NCBI RefSeq assembly: GCF_040712315.1
Contig: NC_134013.1
Coordinates: forward strand, 65,496,001-65,560,000
Direction: 5' to 3'
DNA: 64,000 bases
Origin: Castanea sativa
Taxonomy: Eukaryota; Streptophyta; Magnoliopsida; Fagales; Fagaceae
Shown: positions 48,960 to 60,347 of the stretch, one piece after another
How the letters are laid out: each line of letters starts with the position of its first letter
Position numbering within the stretch: the stretch's first letter is position 1
Program-made: the position numbers and the translations under genes
Notes under the pieces: model-generated
Seen by the model: the letters and a program-made list of their open reading frames with translations, nothing else
Database searches by the model: none
Told to the model about the DNA's origin: nothing

Positions 48960-49130
48960 AGAGTAATATTACAACTACAAACTATTTTACAACATTTTTA
49001 CTAAATGTTGATGTGGCCAACATCTTATTGTTTTTCACCTAAGCCCACCATTAATATCATTTTTTCATTTATTAATAATCACTCACCACATCAGCAGTTT
49101 GTAAAATGGTTTGTATCTCTAGCATTATTC
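48960..49130. mobile_element. hAT-type MITE
   Basis: AGAGTAATATTACAACTACA matches the inverse of the right end (AGAATAATGCTAGAGATACA), with arms reaching GTTGATGTGG / CTGATGTGG. TTTTTCTA flanks both sides exactly (48952-48959, 49131-49138), an 8-bp duplication. Related sequence occurs within the hAT element at 9797-10399. Confidence 0.75.
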
Positions 49131-49467
49131 TTTTTCTAATGCAAACCTTTTGAAAACTAATCTTTTAAGCCATGTCTTCCCGCATTAAATCTCAATTCCA
49201 AATTTGAATCACATTTTGAATTTGGTCATTCATAACCGTAATAGATTAGAAATTTGACTAAAGTAGATTACTATTGGGCAAGTCAAACCTAAATCCATTA
49301 GTTAATGAGAAAATTAAGCAATCTAAATATATTCTAATAATTTAAACTTATCCTAAATAAGTTTAATTCCCCATATTCAATGTTGTCTTTCTACTTCCTT
49401 TTAATGCAATCCCCAAATTATTTGATTCAATTTCTCCCATTAAACCTGTCTCCCCTTGACTTATATG

Positions 49468-50474
49468 TGATAGGCCAAGAATGTATTGACTCCTTGTGAT
49501 AAATTAACCAATTAATTAGCCAAGTGAATTAATTAAGTCAATTTAACATGCAATACGCTTAGTAGCGCAAACAAATCACCAAATAACTAAATGCAGCGGA
49601 AATTAAATTTGACACGGGTAATTTGTTTACGAATGGGAAAAACCACCGAGGCAAAACCCCACCGGGTGAATTTAAGGTCACTACTTCCGAAAATCCATTA
49701 TTAACAAAACAAGCGATTACAAGTAAAGGAATCACTGTACCTTATACCAACCTACAGTTGAACCCTTACCCCAATACTCAATTGGACTTGTTCTGTAGTG
49801 ACAATTTCTCATTTTCAATGCACGGCTCCCAGCACGTGACTAACCAATAGATGTGCAGATCCTAGTATGCAACTTAATCACTAACTTGAAAAAGATGTTG
49901 GCTGTAAAGTTCTTTAGTTCATCAACACGATAAAGATCACGAAACTCCTTGGTCACAAAATTCAACGACGTACAAACGCAGCAACTTCTTCAAGAGAAAG
50001 ATGAACTGGGGAAAATTCTGTCTCCGGTCACAATTTGCATGAAAAACACTTTACTTCACACTCGTGCAACTATGAAACCTTTGGCAGCCTTTAAAATAAT
50101 CATTATATATGTTTAGGGTTATGAGAAAAGAAAGCCTAAACACATACTCACTGATTGGAATGAAATCAGAACTAAAAATCTGATTTCATAAATCTCGATA
50201 AATAGCTTATCTATCAAGTAGCTGTCGAGCATCAGGCTAAAGCTGTCTTTTAAACCTCGATAGATTCTATCTGTCGAGCTTTAAAATCCAACACTTCTTT
50301 ACTTGATTTCAGGACAGATTTGCATGGCTTTGACACTTGAACTTGAAACATTGTTCCTTGAAGTATTAAACACATCCTAAATCTAACCAATTACAAGTAA
50401 AGTGTGTTTTGTCAAAGGATTAGCCAATTCTATATTGACATATGTTTCTAACATGATCCACATATGTCCTAACA
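49468..50474. mobile_element. Solo LTR, family A copy 3
   Basis: Starts TGATAGGCCAAGAATG and ends TATGTCCTAACA, with the exact 5-bp duplication ATATG (49463-49467, 50475-50479). Similar in full to the copies at 3015 and 44448 but more diverged. Confidence 0.9.
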
Positions 50475-50479
50475 ATATG

Positions 50480-51171
50480 TATATAAATAATTAAATATAA
50501 TTGTTTTGTTTTGTATTGTTTTATTTTTCGGTACATTTTGATGCTTGCTTTTTAATGCATCTTTTGTGTATGTCAAACAACTCAAACCTTGTTGAAAAAT
50601 CAAAAGAAAAACCTTCTAGGTTAGAAAACCTAATTTGATTACTTGATTAAGGCTAAAGTCAAGAATGTAGTAATTGGTCCTTGATAAATTTCTTTTTTAG
50701 AGATGCTACATCCACAAAATTTTCACAACAAATCATAAATGATTAGTTGTTATTGATTCAAATTTGAACCTAACACTAAGATTACTTTTTTGTCCCAACA
50801 ATAATAACCAGTAACAACCTGTCACTTAAGATTTGTTGTAAAAATGTTGTGGACATATCATTTCTCTTTTTCTTTTTCTTTTTTGGAGAAAAAAGGTCCT
50901 TGATAATTAATTGAGAAGTATAATGTCCACAATATTTTAAAGTCGTGAAATTTCAACTTGTCTAAACATGCATCTTACATGGTAATAATTACCAAAAAAA
51001 TAAAAATAAAAATAAAAAATCATTTTGACCAACATCAGTTAAAAGCCAAGTAGTTTAATTGACTAATGTTTCCTCTCAACAAAAAAAACAAAAAAAAAAC
51101 AAAAAACAAAAAAAACCTAGCAGTAGCAGGATACGAATCCACTTGCCAGGCGTCGGCCGAAGCCGAACCAC
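50480..51171. other. Upstream region of aspartyl protease copy 3
   Basis: Includes a MITE-like inverted repeat at about 50700-50862 (AGATGCTACATCCACAAAAT and ATTTTTACAACA-type arms, GTTGTGGACATATCATTTCT at the right) and promoter-proximal sequence shared with copy 2 (AAAAGCCAA.TAGTTTAA, TAGCAGTAGCAG.ATAC). Confidence 0.5.
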
Positions 51172-51179
51172 TATAAATA
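51172..51179 (+). promoter_or_regulatory. TATA box of aspartyl protease copy 3
   Basis: TATAAATA, 48 bp before the ATG, in the same context as in copy 2. Confidence 0.75.
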
Positions 51180-51219
51180 GGACTGCAGGAGTACACGGTT
51201 TTAAGCAAAAAGCTAATCC

Positions 51220-51400
51220 ATGGCTAGTCGCATCTCCTCCTTCCTAAGGTGTATCCTCTATATCTATAGTATCTCTGCTCTTCTATGCCTTCATGTCCAT
51301 GAAGCAAGAGAGACTACAGAAAGCTACCACCTTCCTCATACTCATACTGTTCAACTCAGCTCTCTAACACCATCAACTACTTGTAGTGTTTCTACCAAAG
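51220..51400 (+). CDS. Aspartyl protease copy 3, exon 1 (gene continues beyond window?)
   Basis: The 181-bp exon encodes a signal-peptide region (SSFLRCILYIYSISALLCLH) and ends STTCSVSTK before a GT donor in phase 1, exactly like copy 2 but without the premature stop. No exon 2 or 3 is found in the following 12.6 kb. That sequence matches the start of copy 2 intron 1 up to about 54150 and then becomes a retrotransposon that runs off the window. So the gene is either truncated or has a very long transposon-filled first intron. Confidence 0.75.
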
Positions 51401-51556
51401 GTTTAATACAATCTCTCTCCCTCTCTCAAACAATTGAGTTCTCATGACTGTATTATTTGATCATGGTCATCATCCCTGTCGTTATTATCTCCATCTTTTT
51501 ATTTTATTTTATTTTATTGTAATTGTCGTTGATCCTCCTACAAAGCATAAAACTAG

Positions 51557-51835
51557 GGATTCAGATCCTCTAGAGTTCTTAGGGTACTCTACCAGTAGAG
51601 TTCATTAAATCCTAACCACTTTTTAATGATTTAATGGTTTAGATTCTGCCATGTCAGCATTTCATTAATAATATTCTTGAAATAATAAAATAATGTTGTA
51701 AACAAAACAATTAAGATGATTGTTAATGAAATGCTGACATGGCAAAATCTAGACCATTAAATCATTAAAGAGTTGTTAGGATTTAATAAACTCTACTTGG
51801 TAGAGTACCCTAGGAACTCTAGGGGATCTGAATCC
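51557..51835. mobile_element. MULE-type MITE in intron 1 of copy 3
   Basis: Terminal inverted repeats of about 110 bp starting GGATTCAGATCC, roughly 90% identical, form this 279-bp element. The exact 9-bp duplication TAAAACTAG flanks it (51548-51556, 51836-51844). Copy 2 intron 1 lacks it. Confidence 0.92.
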
Positions 51836-52645
51836 TAAAACTAGAGGGAAAAAAGGGAGGGAAAATTTTATGCTTTAATTGTCACAGCACCTTTAAAACT
51901 ATAAATTATATTTCAATTGGAGAAACCGAATAGAAGAATAGTAACAAAAAGAATGTTCATGGAACAATGCAATAAGTTTAAGGACATGCCATTTCACAAC
52001 TTTTGGTATTGATTATTTAGAAATCTTTAAAAAAAAATTGCAAATTTCTTTTCACACAATTATTGACATAAATTGTTGTAATTGATGCATAATAAAATTT
52101 GCATCAATAATAAATCCAAGTAAAAGTGATTAGTTCCAATCAAATACTCTATTAATTTAAAAGTTGTGAAAAAAATAATTATGAAAAAAGTTTGTCATAG
52201 CATTACTCCCAAACAATGGCAGAAGTAGGAGAGTGTCATAGCGTGCGATGAGGCCTTTTTTTTTTCTAGTGTCATAGTTTTGCTTTTTTTATAAAAAAAA
52301 ATTGGATATGTTTATTTTGAAAACATAGATTAGTAGGAGAGTGTCCTATTTTATAGGCATTTTAAGTGGAGTTTGAGATATATTTTTATAGAGTTGTCTT
52401 CAAGTTTTTTCTCGGTTAAACGTAAGATTTATGGGTATTTTTGAATCACATAAAAGTCCATTTTAAAGAGGGAAATCCTCTTTTTATATACACACACAAA
52501 TCTAATGAAGAAATTCATTACAAGAATTTTAAATTTTAAATAAGAGTACTATTTAAAGCGCACAACTATGAAATAGAACCATTTGAAATTATTTAGTAGA
52601 ATAAATTAAATTAAATTCCATAATATCAAATATTGTAAAAACATA

Positions 52646-53626
52646 CTCCCTTTGTCTCAATTTGTTTGTCCCATTTTAAAAGTCAAACTTTTTAAAGGAA
52701 TATCATTTATTGTCTTGTCTGTCTTATAAAAATGTATAATGTGCAGGCCAAAAATATGTAGTTAACGTTTTTGGGCTCACAATCTATTTGTTTTGTGGGC
52801 TTTGAGTTTCTTACTATGGGTGATCCTTTACTTTGAGACCCACGCAATCAATTAAAACTCTGTAAGCTGCTCCCTTTCTCTAAGTCTCTCTCCCTCTTTT
52901 TATGATAGTCTCTCTCTTCTCTCTGTGTTTTTCCTTCAAATTGCCAACCCCCCTTCCTCATTCTTTTCTCCTTTTTATAAACTAAGACTAGTGGAGATGT
53001 TATGATTATCCTTGACTATTATTGGAGATGGGGGTCCAATTCCATCGCACCAAAGTGGTCTTAGTGGAGGTTCCGTTGAGGACTATGGTAATGGCATTGA
53101 AATTGGTTCCTGCCTCCAAATGATTGCTCGGCGACGATACTCCCCAAAGCAATATTGAACTGCTGGGACCTGGTACCCTCGAGAAGTAGCATCCTCGGGA
53201 GGGGAGGTTTGCCGAGTGCCAAGGTACGCTCAGACCGAGGACGTCAGGTGTTGTAACTCAAGATGGGAGCCCATTGCCCAGCAGGCCTGAGGCCCCGTTT
53301 TGTACATTATCACAAGGCTGGGGTTTAAGGCCCAATGGGCCCAGGGCCTCTCCCCGTACATATAAGTTTATATAACTACCCTTAAAATAAACTTATCAGC
53401 TTTTTTTAAAAAAAGAGTTATTCTTAATGAGGTAACTAAAAAGATGCCCCACTTAGATTGATTTTTTAAATATTTGTTAGTTTTCTTTTCAAATAGTTTT
53501 GAAATAAAGTAGGGGTATGATAGGAACATAAGTAAATTAATAACTTTTATTTTTAGAAACCAGACAATATTTTAGGACATCCCAAAATAGAATAGAGGAT
53601 AAACAAACTAGGATGGACGAACGGAG
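52646..53626. mobile_element. Mariner-like element interrupted by a solo LTR
   Basis: Ends CTCCCTTTGTCTCAATTTGT and ACAAACTAGGATGG...GGAG form Stowaway/mariner-type inverted repeats bounded by TA (52644-52645, 53627-53628). Copy 2 intron 1 shows the uninterrupted site (ACACATTAGTATCTC, about 37930). Without the nested LTR it would be about 355 bp. Confidence 0.82.
52740..53360. mobile_element. Solo LTR nested in the mariner-like element
   Basis: A 621-bp TG...CA element (TGTGCAGGCCAAAAATATG to CTCCCCGTACA) with exact 5-bp duplication TATAA (52735-52739, 53361-53365). CTCGAG/CTCGGG-rich stretches recall the Tat-type LTRs here. Confidence 0.82.
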
Positions 53627-54150
53627 TATTAATATCTCTTCCGTCAAAAGTTACAAACGAGTTTTAGCTTTTTCTGAAACGAAGCTTCTATGAGTTTTAG
53701 TTAGCTTAATTAGTAAATTCTTTTATTGTCCAATAAAAGATTTGGGGTTCGATCTTCATCTACACTAAAAACCAATTGGTGTCTTGGTCTAATGATAAAA
53801 AATTATCATTAAAGAGTGATCGTTATAAGTTGAAACTTGAAACTATCTCTAAAAACAATAATAATTAACAAAGCCTCTGTAAGATTTTTTTTTTTTTTTT
53901 TTTACCTTTCAAATGTTCTTAATATATTATTTTAAGATTTTAAAAGCCTTGTCTCTTTCTTGTGGATCGGATCATAAAATGAATCTATTTAAGAGAGAGA
54001 TGTAATAAAGTATAAACAAAATATGTTTTGTTTAATTCATCTAATTATTATAGAAAGCTAATGGAATTCTTTTTTCTTCCCCCTCCCCCCCCCCCCCCCT
54101 CAGATTAGAGAAATTACAGTTATGTAATAAAAGTTTGATATACGTGGTCG

Positions 54151-54859
54151 TAAGAACACAAAAATCAAACAGTACAAACCCACTTAGAACAGTAAGGTTT
54201 GTACAGTTTAACCAGGCCCAAATCAATATATTTGTAAGAGAGAGTGGGTTAAACAACAAGGGAGGGCCTAGCCCGAGGATAAAAATAAGGAAGAAAGACT
54301 AAAAGTCGTAGATTAGGTATGTAAAATATCCTAATACAAGATTGCTAGAGGAGGCTGCTAATACACAGAAAGATACACTGTTCACTCTCTTCTCTCAATG
54401 TTCTTGTTCTAACACTCATTTTTCTGATATTTCTGTTTGACCTCCCCTCTCTGAAATTTCATTCTTTTCTTATATACTCCCTTCTCCTTCACATCTTGAC
54501 CCCCCATCTTTACCTAACAAAATTCTTATCGTGACACCTGTCCCTTGAAACACCAGCTGAAGGTGGTAGAAGGAGATGCTTAGCTGTGAAGTTCACTATT
54601 CAGGTCACTTCCTCATCAATGCAGCTGATAAAACTATTGTCCACCATTTAATGCGGAGGCAACATGCTACTTCTTGCTGAAAACTTCCCCTACCCTTCAT
54701 GATTCTCTCTCTTTACCCAGTCCTTCCCACCTAGAGCTCCTAAGAATCTCTTGTCTCTTCTTCTCCTCTCCTCGAGTGAATTCCCTGTCCGAGCATATGA
54801 TGCCCCAACAATAGCACTAATAGTCCAACAATCCCTTCCTCATTCCTCGGGCCCCCACA
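54151..54859 (-). mobile_element. 3' LTR of a Ty3/gypsy Tat-lineage retrotransposon
   Basis: Read on the minus strand the LTR begins TGTGGGGGCCCGAGGAATGA and ends near 54151. Its left edge is placed where homology to copy 2 intron 1 (GATATATGTGGTGTCGTATG, about 38245) stops. A purine-rich tract (AGTTTTAGGGGGCTA on the minus strand, 54860-54875) directly precedes it, as a polypurine tract should. The partner LTR is outside the window. Confidence 0.65.
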
Positions 54860-55283
54860 ATAGCCCCCTAAAACTTTGCTGTTAATTCTTAAATAAAAGC
54901 AAGGTTTTAGTTATACAACCTAGCCTTATACGTGTCATATGCGTTCCCACATGGTAACATCCTTTCACCTATCTCCAGCAAGCTCCTGATGCTTCGGTAT
55001 CTATGGTCTCACATTTATGGCGTCAAGTGGCTGCTTGTCCCCCCACGTTCTACAGTATGATGAGGATCCTATGGTCCTCATTTTCTCTCATTTATGTGCG
55101 GGAAAGTTACCGCTCATTTTTCACCTCTATATAAGGAGAGCTTGAGGCTGACTTTACCTCATTTATGCATTTGGCAATTCATGTTGAAGCAGCTGCCCGA
55201 GGAGAGATTTTTCCATCGCTCGTAGGTGAGTTCAAGTTCACATTATTTTGCACAGATTTACATTTGTTATACCATAAAATTTC

Positions 55284-57350
55284 ATGGGTAGATTTGCTAG
55301 GCTAATAAACACTCTCAAAGGCATGGCCACCTTTAGGGCTGAATATAGAATCCTTAACGGTGTTGAACTCCAACACTGTGAATTAGGTGAATGGCTGGTC
55401 ATGAACAGACCTCCTGGTTCTGTAGTCATTCCGATGATCGCCTTCATAGAAGGTGGGATGGAAATCCTCATGGGAAGGGTCACTAGAGATTTCCTAATGA
55501 ACTATAGGTTGACCCCCACCCAATGCTCCCCAAAAATTTTTAGGGTTCTCAGGTGTGTAGATATGATAAACCGAAAAATGGGGACTAACCTCACATGGTA
55601 CGATGTAAGTTGGGCGTACAATTGCCAAAATGGGAAGGAGACTAAATACGACATCAAATATAAAGTCCCTGCCATTAGGTTAATCTCTTGTCTACCTGAC
55701 TCAAGCAAGGGTATGGACAAAGACTTCATCATCGTCTCTGGAGACTGGTATGATGGACTGCATTGTCCCGTCCAAGAAGGGGAACTAGGTAGGGTTCCCG
55801 AGGACCACAGACGTGCATAGGATCTTCACTAATTTCTATAAGGTTTTTTTAAAAAACTGACTTATAACTCTTATTGTTTCTTCATTGGCAAACGAGTACC
55901 ATACCACCTTGTCCAAGCATCTCATGAACTTTGATGACCTAAACCAAATCCTCAGATCAGAAATTATTCTGAACAAGGACGATCAACTTCGGGCGGTGCA
56001 CATCATCCTTGGGTTTACACCCCTTTCAAAACGCTTCCAAAGCTCGAAGAATGTCATTAAGGTTAAGGACTCACGATTAGCCTTAATTGACATTGCAGTC
56101 ACAGGCTACTTGCTATCTAAACCTCCTTTAGCGGGAACTTAAGATGCCCAACTTCCGGCTCCACTCGCAGCCAGACTCCTCTACTCACAAGAGCCTCCCA
56201 TACCTTCTGACGAAAAAGCCAAGGAGCCCACGCCTGAACCTGTCCAAGAATTAAGGAACAAAGACTTCGAGGTCTTCTACCAACAAGAAGACCCCGAGGA
56301 CGCTCCTAGCACCTCACACCGCCCCCTGCGCCTCACCCAAGTCAGCTTTGACTAAGAGGGGACTAACATCCCAAAAGGAATGGGATTTGAAGAAAAGACT
56401 CCGGACCTCCTTGCTCTGCGAACAACTCATGATGGGGGTGCTTCTCCAATAATCCCGATGGTGCCCCGACCACCAACTCCTGCTCTAATGCGCGCATCTT
56501 CTGGCAATGCCACAGAAAGAAAGAGAAAAAGGGGCCAAGGAGGTAAAGGCACGGAAGGTGCCAAGGAAGGAGAAATCACCCACCCCACACAACAGCCCCC
56601 AGCCAAGGACACCCAAACAACTAGGGCCCAACAAAAGAAGGGCACCGCCTCTAAGGCTTCAAGAGAATCTGAGGGGGAGCGACCACCCAAGCCTTCTGTT
56701 TAGAGACCTTCCTTCACACTAAGCTCAGGTAATCCTGTGATGGATGATGCCAACCTGAGGGACCATCAAAAAGGTAGCTCAGGCCTTGTGGCAGAATGCC
56801 TGGAGAAAGCCTTATGCCTGCTTAAGGACATGCAAGAGCTCAGGTCCTTCAGGAAATGCGAAGTTTTCCTATCTCTGAAACGAGACCTAGCAAAGGTACA
56901 TGATCACCTCCCTTATCTTGTAAAGTAAAATAATACATGTACGAACCCTAACCGGTATCAATCTTGCAGTCTTTCCAAGTTGCCTTCATGGCCAAGGAGT
57001 GGGTGGACCATGCTTTGGACCAGGCTAGATAGGCTAAGGGCAAGCTGGCATCAACTGAGAAGGCCCACGTCGAGGTGGACAAGAAGCTCAAGGAGACCCT
57101 TGCCCAACTGACCAAGGCTGAGAAGGCTCAGAAGAATGTTGAAGCTGCCCTAAACAGCTTTGAAAAATAAGCTGTAGAGTCCCTAGAAGCTCAGAGAAAG
57201 GCCAAGAATAAGCTGGCACTAAACATGGTGGAGCTGAAACAGTTGCATAAGCAACTGGAGGCCAAGGATACCGAGAAGGCTAAGGCCAAGCAAGCGGCCT
57301 ATAATGCGAGCATGACCAAGACGACAGAAAGTCTAACGCAAAAAGTCTAA
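55284..57350 (+). pseudogene. Antisense extra ORF of the Tat-lineage element, 5' part
   Basis: Runs opposite to pol, between pol and the 3' LTR. The first open block (55284-55820) contains NRPPGSVVIPMIAFIEGG, MNYRLTPTQCSPKIFRVL and DFIIVSGDWYDGLHCP; the next frame holds LSKHLMNFDDLNQILRSEI; then come proline/charged low-complexity sequence and a Lys/Glu/Ala-rich probable coiled coil (57010-57345, for example AKAKQAAYNASMTKTTESL). Stops and frame changes break it. Similar extra ORFs, including antisense ones 3' of pol, are reported for plant Tat-lineage elements; their function is unknown. The C-terminal part resumes at 59240. Confidence 0.6.
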
Positions 57351-57389
57351 TTGCCCAGCTCGGGCCCTTTGCCTAAAGGTATGGGTCCA

Positions 57390-57571
57390 AGCCTGACTGC
57401 AGTGGGCCGAATTTTACCCGGTCCAATAAAGAATAGGGTCGGATATGGGTTTTTCTTTAAAAAAACCAGAAACGGGTTCAGGTCAGGTCTGGATTTTATC
57501 AAAATAATCCAGAACCCGGCCCGAAACCCGGCCCGGATATGACCCGGTTAGTATGAAATTACTAAAACCCC

Positions 57572-57625
<54 letters not shown>

Positions 57626-59235
57626 TTGTAAACCCTAATACCCATCCGCCTCTCATAGTCATAATCCCATTTCAATTCATGCCTTAGTTCCTCACCCTTA
57701 CCCTCAATCTCTCTTCTCTCTGTCACTCACGCAACCACGCACAAAGCACGCAGCCACGCACTCAGCCACGCCTCACTCCGACTGTCACTCACACTCAAGC
57801 ACGCAGCCACTCACTCACTTTCAAGCATGTAGCCACGCCTTGGCCAAGCTCTTTGCCACTCAGATCTATCCCTGAAGGAGTTGTGGTTTGCAACGTTGAG
57901 CACCACATTAGTTTGCAACGACACTAGCAGGTATATCTCCTTTGTCGTTTAAGATTAATTGTTTATATAGTTGCATTTTGTACAAAATGTCTTTTTTAAT
58001 GTATTGCTTTTGATTGATTACTTTTCTAATAGTTTTGTAGTTGGATACTTAGATTAGACTTGGTTCTGTTATCTTAGCTTGGTGTTGTTCCAAACTTGGT
58101 TCTGTTACTTTTCTAATAGTTCTGTTATGCGTTTTTGCCCAAATGTTCTAACTACTACTCCTTGCATAGAATGGCATATGTTTTCTTTCGATAAAGGAGC
58201 TTATTCATCCTCTGTTATGTGGCTATTTTGTGAATGCTTAGTACCTTTATGAATGATCTGTTTGATTAATGTTTACTCTTCTTGCATAACTCGAAACTTT
58301 TGGTCATATGGTTTTGGTATATGGTAGACATTTGTTGATGTAAAGACTAGAGAGTGTTTAATCTTCTTTGAAATGAAATTCATTACAACAGCTCCTTAAT
58401 CTTTTTTGTTACATACTTGAATTTGTTGAGTGTTTGGTTGGATTTTGTGTTTATGTGAATTTGAGTTTGTGTGTGTGTGAGGACTATTTTGGTACTGTCT
58501 TTATAAAATCAAAATTGTATTTTTATAGTTGCTATTTACAATTTGATGAAGTTTATTTCATTTTTTAATTCATTGGTGTTGTAGGTTGTTCAACTATGTC
58601 TGGAGATTGTACACCTTAAACAATTCTTGATGATGGGGAGCCTAATGAAGAGGATGGGAGTTGTGTTACAATTGTGGAGGATTAGACATTTTGTATTAAT
58701 TTAGTAGCCTTTTTAATTTCTTAGACTTGTTGGATTAATTTGTTGGTTTGTAATTATTCTAAACTTGTGGGATTTATTTTGTAGCTTTTTAATTTCTTGG
58801 ACTTGTTGGATTTATTTTATTCTTATGTTTAGGTGGTGATTTTAGCTATGATTTTGTTGATTAATGATTAAATGGTTATCTTAGCTAGGTGATTTATTGA
58901 TTTAAAATCTTAGTTATGATTTATTGATTTATAGAGTATAATTAACCAGTGATTTAATAATTTATGATTAACCTATGATTTGGAATTTTGGATTGATTTG
59001 GCTGCCATATAACGTGGCCTAAATGTCAAATTTTGGCATTTGGGCCACGTTTTACCATTCTGGGCTTTAATTCTTATGATTTTTGGTTGGGCCATTATTT
59101 AGGCCGCTGCTTGGGCCTAAACTAAACGGGGCCCAGCAAGATGGGTCTGGGCCCTTGGAAAAAAATTCGTTTAATAATCGGGTCGGGTCTGGGTCGAGGG
59201 TCTTGATTCGCGGGTCGGGTCCAGATATGCAAAAT
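57390..59235. mobile_element. DNA element inserted in the antisense ORF
   Basis: About 1.85 kb of different composition interrupts the ORF. Both ends carry GGGTC/CCCGG-rich sequence in opposite orientation: GCAGTGGGCCGAATTTTACC at the left and, on the other strand, GCAATGGGCTGGGATTTTGC at the right. That resembles hAT-type termini. It contains a (TA)n tract (57578-57623) and CACGCA-rich sequence. No transposase frame and no exact target duplication were found; limits are approximate. Confidence 0.5.
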
Positions 59236-59239
59236 CCCA

Positions 59240-59448
59240 GCCCATTGCCATTCCTACCTCCAGCCCTACACTTGGCCCCCACTCCTTCCCAGCCTTCTTC
59301 TAACCCCAGCCTAGCCCTCACTTCTTTCTTGACCCAGCCTGCCACTGCTCCGTCTACCACTTCAGCCAAGGAAAAAGAGAAAGAGGAGCCAGCTCCAGCA
59401 AACATTGTAGACGTGGAGATAGAGGAAGTAGCAAAGGTTGCCAATTGA
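59240..59448 (+). pseudogene. Antisense extra ORF, C-terminal part
   Basis: Proline/serine-rich stretch then an acidic-basic tail (SAKEKEKEEPAPANIVDVEI, EEVAKVAN, stop). It has the same strand and style as the low-complexity part upstream of the inserted element, so it is probably the same ORF continued. Confidence 0.45.
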
Positions 59449-60347
59449 AAAGGAAGAAAAAAGAAAAAGAGCAAGAAAAGAAAGGAAGGAAGGAAAAAGA
59501 AGCCTCCACAAAGCTTAGCTTTTGCTTAGAAGTTATTGTTTAGCTGTGTAACTGGGCTTAAGCTTAGTTTGTGCCCCTACTCCTTCTGTTGTAATCCAAT
59601 TCTTGGGCTTCAATGAAAATAGTTAATATTTATTTCATTTATCTAAGTGTTATTTGTCTACTTACAATTTTGGCTATTTCCTTTTCCTCAAATCATCTGC
59701 AACGTACTAACCTTTGATTGACTAAGTCAATTCCCCATGCTTTATTATTTAATTTGACACGAATTTCGAGAAAACTGTTAAACTATCTCTTGAAGTAATG
59801 TATTAACACTTAACATAAATTCCAAACAATTCTTACCTCAACCTGATTTTGGAATTCCAAGATAAACCAATTTGTATTGTATCTGTAATCTGAGGAAGTA
59901 AGCAAGCTTCACAACTTTACTCTACACTTAGACAATTTCTCACAAATGCCAACTCATCCACAATTTGTGACCCGAGGAGCCAAGCCAACCTCAAATCTTG
60001 ATAAACACTTTAAAACTTTTTTGCACACATGTTAATTTACCCAAGGCTTGGGCCTCGAGGAATCCAATAAGACCAAGGTTCCGTTTAACACTTAGAGATT
60101 TTCCATACAAAGGTTAATTTATCCAAGGCTTGTGACCCGAAGAGTTGAACAAGGCCAAGGTTCTATTTAACACTTAGGGATTTTCCAAACAAAGGTTAAT
60201 TTACCCAAGGCTTATGACCTGAGGAGTCGAACAAGGCCAAGGTTCTGTTTAACACCTAGAGATTTTCCAAACAAAGGTTACACCACCAATTGCATCCATA
60301 ATAAAGTGCAAATAAACCAAACATGAATAATAACAAAGTGCATATCA
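59449..60347 (-). other. Region between integrase and antisense ORF
   Basis: Non-coding part of the retrotransposon. Three direct repeats of about 75 bp with GTTAATTTA.CCAAGGCTT and GA.GATTTTCCA.ACAAAGG occur at about 60030-60280. Confidence 0.6.

Noticed and set aside
55238..55732. Minus-strand ORFs opposite the antisense ORF
   Set aside because: Shadows of the plus-strand frame, which carries the more protein-like sequence.
59067..59474. Minus-strand ORF of 135 codons
   Set aside because: It overlaps the inserted DNA element's end and the antisense ORF tail; composition follows the opposite-strand low-complexity frame.
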